22,144 bases of DNA from JBCCSZ01 sp039199225 (GTDB taxonomy: Bacteria > Bacteroidota > Bacteroidia > Chitinophagales > Saprospiraceae): contig JBCCSZ010000108.1 of the NCBI GenBank assembly GCA_039199225.1, positions 1 through 22,144 of the forward strand, read 5' to 3'. The notes beneath the pieces were generated by a model. That model saw nothing but the letters and a program-made list of their open reading frames with translations. It had not been told where the DNA came from and made no database searches. The stretch's first letter is position 1. Each line of letters starts with the position of its first letter. The translations under genes were made by a program, and so were the position numbers. This document shows, in pieces, positions 1 through 8,289 of the stretch.

Positions 1-3000
1 ATGATTGCCAATACGCACTGTGCGGAAATATGGGTCAACGAATTGCGGGTGAGTGGTTTGGATGAGAGAGGAGGTATGGCCGCCATTGGCCGCTTGGACC
101 TGAAATTGGCTGACTTTGGTGATTTGACAGTTGCTGGTGAGTTGGAAACAATCGGTTTTGGTGGCTTGGAGGAGAAACTGCAGCAGCGGTCCAGAGAGCG
201 CAAAACGCAGATTGACATATCGACGAACTTAGAACTCGGAAAGTTCTTCGGAGATAAATCGGGGATTAAAATTCCAATGTATGCCCAGTATTCCAAAACA
301 GTATTCCGACCAGAATTCGATCCCTATGATAAGGATGTCAAGCTGGATGATAAACTAAAGGCCGCTTCGAGTACTGAGGAACGAAATCGAATAAAAGACC
401 AAGCACTAGATGTCACAGAGCTGAAGAGTATCAACTTTACCAATGTACGTAAGAATAGGACGGAGAAACAGGCAGACAAAAAGCCGAAGCCCTGGAATAT
501 TGAAAACTTTAGCGTCAGCTATTCTTATACAGAGTCGGACAACCGAGACCCCTTCATTGAAAGTGATAAGGTGAAGGAACACAATGGTTCTTTGAACTAC
601 AGTTATTCCCTTGGTAATGGAGTGAGCGTGCAGCCCTTCAAAAAGGTCTCTAAGAGCAAATGGCTGAAGCTATTGACAGATTTCAACTTCAATCCCGTTC
701 CGAATTCTTTTTCCTTCAGCACGGTGATGAATCGCGAAATACAAATTACCAAATATCGATTTACAGATTTAGAGGACCAGTTTAGTACCTTCTACAATAA
801 ACAATTCACCTGGGATCGAAACTACGACTTACGCTGGGATTTGGCGCGCTCGTTGAAATTCAACTTTAGTGCGGTCAACTCGGCCGTGATCGACGAATTG
901 AAAAATTTTGATCCGGAGACCAACGATTTCCGACCGGAGGCGGAGCTGAATGAAGAAATCTGGCGAAATATTCGAAACTTTGGACGGACGAAAAACTATA
1001 CCCATCGTTTCGACATAGGCTACACAGCACCAACCAAACAGATTCCCTTCCTGGATTGGATTCAGGTAAAGGCCCAATACAATGCAGATTACAATTGGAG
1101 TGCTGCGGCCTTGAACGTAGATTCCTTGGGGAATGTCATTCAGAACTCTCAGAGACGGCAAGTCACAGGAGACTTCAACTTTGAAAATCTCTATCGAAAA
1201 TCCAAGTACCTGGACCGCATCAATCGAGGGAGCCGAGGTCGAAGGGGGCGAGGAAATAGTTCTCGAACTGGTCGAAGGAGTAAAAACGATCGGGCTGGCA
1301 AAGCCCAAAGTGGCCTGGATGATCCGTCGAATGAAGAACGATCGAGCCTGGACAAAGATGGAAAAGCGAAGAAAAAACGACGAAAGGACCGAAGGCGAAA
1401 CCGGGGCGGCGATGAGGATGGCTCCGGCGGTGGTGGCAAGGCTGCAGATAAGAAAAATACCAAGAATGGCGGCAAGAACGGCGATAAGAAAAGTAAAAAG
1501 GATAAGAATAGCCGAAAGAAAGACCGCGAGCCTTCTAAGGTGGAAAGAATGTTGATCAGGCCGCTGATGACTTTGCGAAAAGCCCGACTTTCCTACTCCG
1601 AAAACTTCGGAACGGTGGTACCTGGATTTTTGCCACAAACCGAGATGTTAGGACTGAGCAATGGATTCGATGCGCCCGGTTGGGATTTCGTAGGAGGGCT
1701 TCAGCCTCGAATTGCCAACAACGATCTGGAAAACGACTGGCTCAACCAGGCTGCTGCCAACGGTTGGATCACTGACAACATACTGCAAAACCAGCAGGTG
1801 CTGCAAAATTATTCACAAGATATTCGTGCTAGAATTACCCTGGAGCCTTTCAAGGATTTTCGGATTGAGCTGGAGGCCGATCGGAAATTTACCAGGGATA
1901 AGTCTGTCTACTTCCGAGATACCACTTTGCTGGACGTTGGATCGCCAGTCGATGAAATTGTACACAGTATTCCGCGGGAAATTGGCTCTTTCTCCATGTC
2001 TTACTTTGCTATGCAGACCTTCTTTGGTAATGACATTCAGGATTTGTTCGATCGATTCGATGCCAATCGAGCCATCATCTCCCAACGCCTTGGGGACGCT
2101 GGAACATCGCATCCGCTTGACGGCGGAGAATATGCCGAAGGTTACGGGCAACTGCAACAGAACGTCTTGATACCAGCCTTCCTGGCGGCCTATCGAGACG
2201 AAGATCCGAATACGGTGGCAGTCAATAGAGACTATACAAAGGTCTTATTCAGGGCCTTGCCAAAGATCAATTGGCAGTTTACCTACAATGGATTGTCAAA
2301 AATACCAGCCTTTAAAGAAATATTCTCCAACGTATCGCTCAGTCACGGCTATCGATCCGTGTTGACCGTCAATTCGTTTAACACTGATACTGATTTTGAT
2401 GAAACCCGACCGGCCCAAACGGAACCGACAAGTTTGAATTTCTACTCTAGGTTTACGATACCGGATATCGTGATCGATGAGCAATTCGCTCCATTGATTG
2501 GTATTAAGGTGGACTTCCAGAACGATTTGGGCTTTAGAGTTGACTGGAAAAAATCTCGGAATCTTCGGTTGAACTTTAACGATGATCGTTTGAACGAGAC
2601 CAATACGGAGGAATATGTCTTTGGATTTGATTACAAAATGCAGGGAGTAGAATTTGGCTTCATCAATGGTGGTAAGAAGAGCCGGAGCAAGAAGTCGAAA
2701 GAGGAAGAGGAGAAAAGTAAAAAGAAGAGTAACAACAATCGAAGGCGAGGCATTGGCCGTAGAGGTGGTGCTGGTAATGCCGGAGATTTGAACTTTGCCT
2801 TCGACTTTTCCTATCGAAGTGACATTACTTTGTTTTACGATCTGAAGAATCGTACAACGGAAACCGTGCGGGGTTTGAAAACCATTCGAATATCTCCATC
2901 TATTGATTATGATGTGAACGATCAGGTCAATGTGCGTTTGTTCTTTGAACGAAGCCAAACCATTCCTGCGACCTCGGCTTCTTTCCCGATTACGAATACC

Positions 3001-3036
3001 CAAGGCGGTGTCACCATTCGATTCTCTCTCAACTAG
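1..3036 (+). CDS. sprA: SprA, T9SS outer-membrane translocon, C-terminal part (5' end outside window)
   Basis: This frame is open from the first base, so the gene is cut by the window edge; the ATG at base 1 is probably an internal Met. The 1011 visible residues correspond to the C-terminal part of SprA, a protein of roughly 2,400 residues in Flavobacterium that forms the giant outer-membrane beta-barrel of the type IX secretion system and is needed for gliding. Recognisable SprA features are the early segment with CAEIWVNELRVSGLDE followed by a Gly-rich stretch, many alternating hydrophobic/aromatic strands, the segment around residues 525–545 (ARLSYSENFGTVVPGFLP), and a terminal beta-strand ending IRFSLN. 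Two very basic low-complexity insertions break the barrel sequence, at about residues 409–515 and 891–923 (K/R/G/N-rich, some D/E), presumably surface or periplasmic loops. A hairpin follows the stop, so this is the 3' end of its transcript. The family call is by recognition and the loop location is inferred. Confidence 0.92.
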   Translation: MIANTHCAEIWVNELRVSGLDERGGMAAIGRLDLKLADFGDLTVAGELETIGFGGLEEKLQQRSRERKTQIDISTNLELGKFFGDKSGIKIPMYAQYSKTVFRPEFDPYDKDVKLDDKLKAASSTEERNRIKDQALDVTELKSINFTNVRKNRTEKQADKKPKPWNIENFSVSYSYTESDNRDPFIESDKVKEHNGSLNYSYSLGNGVSVQPFKKVSKSKWLKLLTDFNFNPVPNSFSFSTVMNREIQITKYRFTDLEDQFSTFYNKQFTWDRNYDLRWDLARSLKFNFSAVNSAVIDELKNFDPETNDFRPEAELNEEIWRNIRNFGRTKNYTHRFDIGYTAPTKQIPFLDWIQVKAQYNADYNWSAAALNVDSLGNVIQNSQRRQVTGDFNFENLYRKSKYLDRINRGSRGRRGRGNSSRTGRRSKNDRAGKAQSGLDDPSNEERSSLDKDGKAKKKRRKDRRRNRGGDEDGSGGGGKAADKKNTKNGGKNGDKKSKKDKNSRKKDREPSKVERMLIRPLMTLRKARLSYSENFGTVVPGFLPQTEMLGLSNGFDAPGWDFVGGLQPRIANNDLENDWLNQAAANGWITDNILQNQQVLQNYSQDIRARITLEPFKDFRIELEADRKFTRDKSVYFRDTTLLDVGSPVDEIVHSIPREIGSFSMSYFAMQTFFGNDIQDLFDRFDANRAIISQRLGDAGTSHPLDGGEYAEGYGQLQQNVLIPAFLAAYRDEDPNTVAVNRDYTKVLFRALPKINWQFTYNGLSKIPAFKEIFSNVSLSHGYRSVLTVNSFNTDTDFDETRPAQTEPTSLNFYSRFTIPDIVIDEQFAPLIGIKVDFQNDLGFRVDWKKSRNLRLNFNDDRLNETNTEEYVFGFDYKMQGVEFGFINGGKKSRSKKSKEEEEKSKKKSNNNRRRGIGRRGGAGNAGDLNFAFDFSYRSDITLFYDLKNRTTETVRGLKTIRISPSIDYDVNDQVNVRLFFERSQTIPATSASFPITNTQGGVTIRFSLN

Positions 3037-3064
3037 ATAGACCTTCTCGAAGGTACCTAAAACG

Positions 3065-3098
3065 ACTCCCGAAGCAGCCATTGTGTTGCTTCGGGAGT
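3065..3098 (+). terminator. Hairpin terminator after sprA
   Basis: A perfect 12-bp stem (ACTCCCGAAGCA at 3065–3076 and TGCTTCGGGAGT at 3087–3098) with a 10-nt loop begins 29 bases after the sprA stop. The 3' side is only moderately T-rich (TGCTTTGTATGTT), so termination may be imperfect. It separates sprA from the downstream kinase gene, which has its own promoter-like box. Confidence 0.75.
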
Positions 3099-3170
3099 TG
3101 CTTTGTATGTTGAGTCTTCCAGGCGATGTTAAGAGACTGTTAAAGTACAGAAAGGGTGTGACGCAATACA

Positions 3171-3178
3171 TAAATTTG
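3171..3178 (+). promoter_or_regulatory. Bacteroidota -7 promoter box upstream of the histidine kinase
   Basis: TAAATTTG matches the Bacteroidota sigma-factor -7 consensus TAnnTTTG exactly. It lies 57 bases before the chosen ATG (3235), which would give a leader of roughly 45–50 nt. No clear TTTG element is visible 19–21 bases upstream, so the -33 half is weak or absent. Its position supports the ATG at 3235 over the in-frame TTG at 3193. Confidence 0.5.
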
Positions 3179-3234
3179 TATGGATCAGGCTCTTGTGGGC
3201 TTTTCCTCTACAAATACTCCTGCAATCTCATTAC

Positions 3235-4788
3235 ATGAATAAAAAGGCGATTTGGATCATCATCGGACTTATGGGCGCTGCACTTGTTGGCAGTGTGCTG
3301 CTACAGATGTACTGGATTCGCTGGTCGATTCAACTCAATGAAGGGCAGTTCGAAAAAAATGTTTTCACGGCCTTGAACAGAGTGAGTGAAAAACTGGAAT
3401 ACCTTGAGGATCTTCAGGAAAACCTGGAAGCGCTCCACTATGTGCAGACCTATCCGGAGGTGACCATCACCCAAGAGTTTTACCAATCCCGGCAAGAAGA
3501 TAAGATGGAAGTCGGCATGCGGCTTTCGGTTAATTCCGGCCTCGATGTCGACAGCTTGATGAAACAAGGCTACCTGGCAAGTCTAAATCGCAAAAATGAT
3601 AAGGACGGTGAAGAGTGCGATTGTGCGCAATGCCGTTTGGAGCGGTTGGAGAAGTTTGAAAAACAAGAGCGCTATCGCGAGAGATTGCAGTTCAACAAAA
3701 TGTTCAATCCGCCTCCGATTACCAAGCGGATCGATTTGAATTATCTCAATTCTTTCGTGCAACAGGAATTTGCCAACCGAGGAATTTACATCAATTACAA
3801 CTATGGCGTTTATGCCAATAAGGATAAATCTTTTGTCATAACCAATGGTCATTATGTCGTCAGCGACTCTGATGCTGGCTGGAAGAATCTTTTGGATTCG
3901 GAATATCGCGTTGATCTTTTTCCGGATGACATGCATCCCCCCGGGATGTTAGTCATTCACTTTCCGACAAAAGCCAGCCTGGTGTGGGGCTCTGTTTGGA
4001 AGACCTTGCTGGCCTCCATTCTGTTCACAGGGATCATCTTGTTTTGCTTTGCCTACACCATTCAGGTGATCTTCCGTCAGAAAAAACTGTCGGAGATGAA
4101 AACGGATTTCATCAACAATATGACCCACGAGTTTAAGACGCCGATTGCCACCATCTCATTGGCCGCTGACTCCATCACCAGCCCGCGTATCTTGGGCCAT
4201 GCTCAAAAGGTAGAACGCTTCGCTAAAATCATCAAGCAGGAGAATAAGAGGATGAACAGTCAGGTGGAGAAAGTTCTTCAAATGGCTGTGATCGACAAAC
4301 GGGAATTTAATTTGAAGCTGACCAATATCAACCTGCACGAGCTGATCAACCAAGCGGTGGGACACATTAGTTTGCAAGTCGAAAAGAAAGGTGGCACGGT
4401 CGTAGCAGATTTAGAAGCGACCAACCCAAATGTAGAAGGTGACCTGACGCATGTATCCAATATGATCCACAATTTGTTGGATAATGCGAATAAGTATTCA
4501 CCCGACCAGCCCGAAATTTCCATCCATACGCGCAATGTTGCGAATGGCATTGAAGTTATAGTAAAAGATAAAGGTATTGGTATGAGCAAAGAAGCCAGAA
4601 AGCACATTTTCGATAAATTCTACAGAGTGCATACTGGCAATCTCCACGATGTAAAAGGCTTCGGCCTGGGTTTGAGTTATGTAAAAGCCATGATGACGGC
4701 CCATAAGGGACAAATAGATGTGAAAAGCGAGCTGGGTAAAGGCTCTAGTTTTATTCTCGTATTTCCCTTCAGTGTGAGTAATTCCTGA
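3235..4788 (+). CDS. Membrane sensor histidine kinase (RprX-like)
   Basis: Inner-membrane two-component sensor kinase, 517 residues from the ATG at 3235; an in-frame TTG at 3193 would add 14 residues before a normal N-terminus and was not chosen. Domains in order: TM1 at about residues 5–24, a periplasmic sensor region of about 225 residues, TM2 at about 254–280, a HisKA dimerisation helix with the phospho-acceptor His298 in MTHEFKTP, then the HATPase domain. The HATPase boxes are the N-box (Asn413, Asn417 in HNLLDNANK), the G1 box DKGIGM (445–450), the F-box FDKFYRV and the G2 box GFGLGL (475–480), so all catalytic motifs are intact. The periplasmic region holds an unusual CDCAQC cluster (128–133) followed by a highly charged helix-like stretch. 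The partner regulator lies 120 bp downstream and is RprY-like, so this is probably the RprX-type kinase. Its stimulus cannot be read from the sequence. Confidence 0.93.
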   Translation: MNKKAIWIIIGLMGAALVGSVLLQMYWIRWSIQLNEGQFEKNVFTALNRVSEKLEYLEDLQENLEALHYVQTYPEVTITQEFYQSRQEDKMEVGMRLSVNSGLDVDSLMKQGYLASLNRKNDKDGEECDCAQCRLERLEKFEKQERYRERLQFNKMFNPPPITKRIDLNYLNSFVQQEFANRGIYINYNYGVYANKDKSFVITNGHYVVSDSDAGWKNLLDSEYRVDLFPDDMHPPGMLVIHFPTKASLVWGSVWKTLLASILFTGIILFCFAYTIQVIFRQKKLSEMKTDFINNMTHEFKTPIATISLAADSITSPRILGHAQKVERFAKIIKQENKRMNSQVEKVLQMAVIDKREFNLKLTNINLHELINQAVGHISLQVEKKGGTVVADLEATNPNVEGDLTHVSNMIHNLLDNANKYSPDQPEISIHTRNVANGIEVIVKDKGIGMSKEARKHIFDKFYRVHTGNLHDVKGFGLGLSYVKAMMTAHKGQIDVKSELGKGSSFILVFPFSVSNS

Positions 4789-4833
4789 GCAAATTCTTAA
4801 GTAGTGCTTCCGCTGGCCCTTACAAAGAGATAC

Positions 4834-4886
4834 AGGTGTTTTACAGCCTTGGGAAGTAGAATTCGCTCCAAAGAACACCTTTTTTA
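4834..4886 (+). terminator. Attenuator-like hairpin between kinase and response regulator genes
   Basis: AGGTGTT (4834–4840) and AACACCT (4874–4880) can pair as a 7-bp stem, extendable through a mismatch. The right arm runs straight into six T residues and then A-rich sequence. The loop is long (33 nt) and only weakly structured. The arm-plus-T-run layout resembles an intrinsic terminator or attenuator that would reduce read-through from the kinase gene into the regulator gene. This is inferred from sequence only. Confidence 0.4.
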
Positions 4887-4908
4887 AAACGATTTAAACA
4901 GTTTACAC

Positions 4909-5634
4909 ATGTCCAACAACAGAATCCTTCTGGTTGAAGATGACCAAAACTTTGGAGACGTTCTGCGTTCGTATCTTGAAATGCACGATTATGAGGTGAC
5001 CCTTGCTACAGATGGTGAGGCTGGCTTGGAAAGTTACAAGAACAACAAATTCGATCTCTGTATTTTCGATGTGATGATGCCGAAAAAAGACGGTTTTAGC
5101 CTCGCCAAAGAGATTCGTGAAAAGGATACAGAAATGCCTATTATTTTCTTGACGGCCAAAACCTTGAAGGAAGATGTGCTGAAGGGCTTCAAAATAGGCG
5201 CCGATGATTATATCTCAAAACCTTTTAATTCGGAAGAGTTGCTCTATCGCATACAAGCCATTCTCAAGCGTCGTCAGCACAAAGCTGATCCACGAGAGGA
5301 GATTCGCGAATTTACCATCGGAAAATATCACTTTAATTTTCCACTCCGCATTCTAACTTTTTCTGATGAAGAAAAGGGCGAATTCGAAAAGGTAAAACTT
5401 TCGCCAAAGGAAGCGCAGTTGTTGCGCATGTTTTGTATGTTTAAAAACGACATCCTCCCTCGTTCAAAGGCATTGACCGATATCTGGGGAGAGGACAATT
5501 ACTTCACAGCTCGTAGTATGGACGTTTTCGTTACAAAACTGCGGAAGTACTTGAAGCTGGACTCGAATATTGAAATCGTCAACATCCATGGAAATGGGTT
5601 CCAACTGCTGGTGAAAAGCGAAGAAGAAGTCTAA
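4909..5634 (+). CDS. rprY: OmpR-family response regulator (RprY-like)
   Basis: DNA-binding response regulator of 241 residues with an N-terminal receiver domain and a C-terminal winged helix. The receiver has the acidic pair Asp11/Asp12, phospho-acceptor Asp54 in IFDVMMPKKDG, Thr82 and Lys104 (SKPF). The segment FLTAKTLKEDVLKGFKIGAD and the C-terminal stretches DNYFTARSMDVFVTKLRKYL and NIHGNGFQLL are very close to what I recall of Bacteroides RprY, hence the symbol; this is recognition, not an alignment. The ATG at 4909 is preceded by an AT-rich tract with three imperfect TTTAAAAC-type repeats at 9–10 bp spacing, which could be an autoregulatory site. The gene shares its strand with the kinase 120 bp upstream and ends at a strong terminator. 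Confidence 0.93.
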   Translation: MSNNRILLVEDDQNFGDVLRSYLEMHDYEVTLATDGEAGLESYKNNKFDLCIFDVMMPKKDGFSLAKEIREKDTEMPIIFLTAKTLKEDVLKGFKIGADDYISKPFNSEELLYRIQAILKRRQHKADPREEIREFTIGKYHFNFPLRILTFSDEEKGEFEKVKLSPKEAQLLRMFCMFKNDILPRSKALTDIWGEDNYFTARSMDVFVTKLRKYLKLDSNIEIVNIHGNGFQLLVKSEEEV

Positions 5635-5648
5635 TAACAATCAGCTAT

Positions 5649-5690
5649 AAAGAAAAAGCCGTGGCGCATTTGCACCACGGCTTTTTCTTT
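5649..5690. terminator. Strong bidirectional terminator between rprY-like gene and ftsH
   Basis: A perfect 16-bp stem (5649–5664, AAAGAAAAAGCCGTGG, with its complement at 5675–5690) closes a 10-nt loop. Because the stem ends in A-runs on the left and T-runs on the right, it has the intrinsic-terminator form on both strands. It serves the plus-strand regulator gene (stop at 5634) and the minus-strand ftsH (stop at 5710). Confidence 0.92.
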
Positions 5691-5709
5691 TATTACCCTA
5701 AAGGAATTT

Positions 5710-7704
5710 TTATTCTACATCTTCAGATGGCTCTGTCTTGCTGTGCGAGGAGGCACCAACAGATGGAGAATCATCCTCATGCTCACTTTCGATTTCATCT
5801 TCTGTGTGCATATTTTCGAAAGGTCTAGGACCAATCAAGCGTTCTACATCCGACTTGAGCAATACTTCATTTTCGAGAAGGGCATTGGCCAGTATTTCTA
5901 GCTCATTGCGCTTTTCACGCAACAGCTTTTGAGCACGCTGGTATTGAGATTCTGTAATGGCGCGAACCTGTGCATCGATCAAAGAGGCCGTCTCATCGGA
6001 ATAAGGCTTCTGGAATTGATCTTGCTGCATACCATAGAAGGATACTTGACCGACTTCACTGTTCATGCCGAAAATGGCAATCATGCTGTACGCCATTTTG
6101 GTAATCTGGTCCAAATCATTTTGAGCACCTGTCGATATTTTTCCAAACATCACTTCTTCTGCTGCTCGGCCACCGAAAGTCATACACATCCTGTCGAGCA
6201 TTTGCTCTGTCCGGGTAATGTACTCCTCCTTTGGTAGGTATTGAGCGTAGCCTAGCGTACCGATACCGCGAGGTACGATGGTAACCTTGATCAATGGGGA
6301 GGCATGCTTCAAGAACCAGCCGCAGATAGCGTGTCCTGCTTCGTGATAAGCAATAATGCGCTTTTCATTAGGCGAAATGATCTTACTTTTCTTCTCCAAT
6401 CCACCAATGACCCTGTCGAGTGCATAGTTGAAGTCGTCCATGTCGACTTCCTTCTTATTCCGGCGGGCTGCAATCAGCGCAGCTTCATTACAAACGTTGG
6501 CGATTTCGGCGCCCGCAAAACCCGGTGTCATTTCTGCCAAAGTGGAAGCATTGATGTCCGGGCCTACCTTTATATTCTTGAGGTGAACCTTAAAGATAGC
6601 TTCACGTCCTTTCAAATCAGGACGATCGATACCGATTTGGCGGTCGAAACGGCCAGGGCGCAGTAGAGCATTGTCTAGAACATCCGGACGGTTGGTAGCA
6701 GCCATCATGATGACGCCCTTATCGGTGCTGAAACCGTCCATCTCTACCAACAATTGGTTGAGGGTGTTTTCCCGCTCGTCATTCCCGCCTTGGAAAGAAC
6801 CACGTCCGCGAGCGCGACCGATAGCATCTATCTCATCGATGAAGACAATACAAGGCGCCTTTTCACGAGCCTGCTTAAACAAATCGCGAACCCTAGAGGC
6901 ACCAACACCAACGAACATCTCGACAAAGTCAGAACCAGAGATGGAGAAAAAAGGTACACCTGCTTCTCCGGCAACAGCCTTGGCCAGCAAGGTTTTGCCA
7001 GTACCCGGAGGGCCAACCAACAGCACCCCTTTCGGAATCTTACCCCCGAGAGAGGTATATTTCTTAGGATGCTTCAGGAAGTCAACGACTTCCATAACTT
7101 CCTCTTTGGCCTCATCGAGACCAGCCACATCCTGGAAAGTGACATTTACCTTCGTGTTGTTGTCAAACAGGGTGGCCTTTGACTTACCGATATTGAAAAT
7201 CTGTGCACCTGGACCACCTGCACCTCCGCTGACGCGGCGCATAATGAACACCCAAATGGCTACGATAATGATGATCGGTAATACCCAACTGAGCAAAGGT
7301 GCCAGCCAGTTGACCTTCTTCTCGTAGTCGACATCTACCTTATCACTCGGCGGAATGTCTTCTTGAGCCCGTTCGACTTTTGCCTCAAAGCGGTCGATGG
7401 ATCCAAACTCATGCGTAAAATGTGGGCGAGAAGAACCAAACTTGGTCTTCGCTGCATCGTTGTGTTTATCAATCCGATCGCTTTTCAGCGTAATTTGGGC
7501 AATCTCTCTATTGATGATCACGACAGACTTGACATCGCCTTCAGTCAACATCTTTTCCAGCCGCTTCATTGAAATTGGCTCATTACTGGCGTTGGACAGC
7601 CCATAAAAATTCAGAGCCAAGAGGAACAGCGCCAAAACACCATAAATCCAATAGGAGTTGAATTTGGAATTATTGGGCTTGTTATCTTTATTATTCGAAC
7701 TCAT
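5710..7704 (-). CDS. ftsH: ATP-dependent zinc metalloprotease FtsH
   Basis: Membrane-anchored AAA+ protease that degrades misfolded and regulatory membrane proteins as a hexamer. At 664 residues it has the usual family length. Order of parts: TM1 at about 19–36, a periplasmic domain, TM2 at about 133–155, a Gly-rich linker, then the AAA module with Walker A GPPGTGKT (231–238), pore loop MFVGVGA (about 263–269), Walker B IVFIDEID (286–293) and a second region of homology ending RPGRFDR (349–355). The peptidase domain has the zinc motif HEAGH (454–458), with Asp530 in GAQND as the probable third ligand. The C-terminus (about 633–664) is a Ser/Asp/Glu-rich tail, expected to be disordered. All catalytic residues are present. 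The gene starts at the ATG 7704–7702, 79 bp downstream of rsfS on the same strand, suggesting co-transcription, and ends at the bidirectional terminator. Confidence 0.98.
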   Translation of the reverse strand: MSSNNKDNKPNNSKFNSYWIYGVLALFLLALNFYGLSNASNEPISMKRLEKMLTEGDVKSVVIINREIAQITLKSDRIDKHNDAAKTKFGSSRPHFTHEFGSIDRFEAKVERAQEDIPPSDKVDVDYEKKVNWLAPLLSWVLPIIIIVAIWVFIMRRVSGGAGGPGAQIFNIGKSKATLFDNNTKVNVTFQDVAGLDEAKEEVMEVVDFLKHPKKYTSLGGKIPKGVLLVGPPGTGKTLLAKAVAGEAGVPFFSISGSDFVEMFVGVGASRVRDLFKQAREKAPCIVFIDEIDAIGRARGRGSFQGGNDERENTLNQLLVEMDGFSTDKGVIMMAATNRPDVLDNALLRPGRFDRQIGIDRPDLKGREAIFKVHLKNIKVGPDINASTLAEMTPGFAGAEIANVCNEAALIAARRNKKEVDMDDFNYALDRVIGGLEKKSKIISPNEKRIIAYHEAGHAICGWFLKHASPLIKVTIVPRGIGTLGYAQYLPKEEYITRTEQMLDRMCMTFGGRAAEEVMFGKISTGAQNDLDQITKMAYSMIAIFGMNSEVGQVSFYGMQQDQFQKPYSDETASLIDAQVRAITESQYQRAQKLLREKRNELEILANALLENEVLLKSDVERLIGPRPFENMHTEDEIESEHEDDSPSVGASSHSKTEPSEDVE

Positions 7705-7783
7705 TCAGTCATTTTTTATTGACGTATTATCCTACATAACGCATAGAATCCCTAAACGTTTGGAAGTTGCAGGGAAAAACGTT

Positions 7784-8170
7784 CTATAAGTTTTTATATT
7801 CTGTAAATATCGCGTCACTCCACAGGTCTTCCAATTCGTAAAAAGAGCGTGTTTCGTGGTAAAAAATGTGTACGACAGTCTCAAAGTAGTCTACCAAGAT
7901 CCACTGAGCAGTCTGTTGTCCTTCAAAATGATTTGGGAGAGTATCACCTTCCAGCTTTACCCTTTTATAGATATTATCAGCAATAGATTTTACCTGAGTG
8001 TTGGAATCTCCGTGACAAACGATGAAAAAGTCGGTCGGAGCGTCGTGAAGGTTTCGTAAATCCAGTTTGACGATGTCTTTGCCTTTTATATCCTGAATGC
8101 TGTCTATGATCAATTGATTCAAAGCCTCGGAAGATAGCACTTGAATTTTTTCCTTTTTTTGTGTATTCAA
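7784..8170 (-). CDS. rsfS: Ribosomal silencing factor RsfS (Iojap/YbeB family)
   Basis: Small protein of 128 residues that binds ribosomal protein uL14 on the large subunit and blocks 30S–50S joining when nutrients are low. The family core is clear: KGKDIVKLDLR, then TDFFIVCHGDSNTQV (about 47–61), an ...AQWILVDYFETVVHIF segment and the C-terminal R-S-FY-LE-LW signature. The only plausible start is a TTG at 8170–8168: the frame contains no ATG and an in-frame TAG lies seven codons upstream (8191–8189). The gene is on the same strand as ftsH, 79 bp away, and divergent from birA. The rsfS–ftsH arrangement beside birA is one I recall as common in Bacteroidota. Confidence 0.93.
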   Translation of the reverse strand: MNTQKKEKIQVLSSEALNQLIIDSIQDIKGKDIVKLDLRNLHDAPTDFFIVCHGDSNTQVKSIADNIYKRVKLEGDTLPNHFEGQQTAQWILVDYFETVVHIFYHETRSFYELEDLWSDAIFTEYKNL

Positions 8171-8258
8171 ATTGAATTTATTATTGTTCTACAATTGGGT
8201 ACAGAACGTTTTAGAGTGTATCATTCGCTTATGTACCTGGAATCGAGTATTTTGCGTC

Positions 8259-8276
8259 AGTAATTATAAAATTACT
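8259..8276. promoter_or_regulatory. Perfect 7-bp inverted repeat in the rsfS/birA divergent promoter region
   Basis: AGTAATT-ATAA-AATTACT is a perfect dyad in the 119-bp AT-rich gap between two divergent TTG-started genes, ending 13 bp before the birA start. It could be an operator or simply part of an AT-rich promoter. The birA product here has no DNA-binding domain, so autorepression of the E. coli BirA type is not possible. Confidence 0.35.
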
Positions 8277-8289
8277 AAATATAAGCCGT

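Noticed and set aside
1133..1638. Long overlapping open frames on both strands inside the basic region of sprA.
   Set aside because: They arise from the low-complexity Lys/Arg/Gly codons of SprA; their products are compositionally biased and show no domain, while the sprA frame is continuous and conserved on both sides.
3193..3234. Upstream in-frame TTG start for the histidine kinase.
   Set aside because: The ATG at 3235 gives the standard short basic N-terminus before TM1, and the TTG would lie almost at the transcription start implied by the box at 3171–3178.
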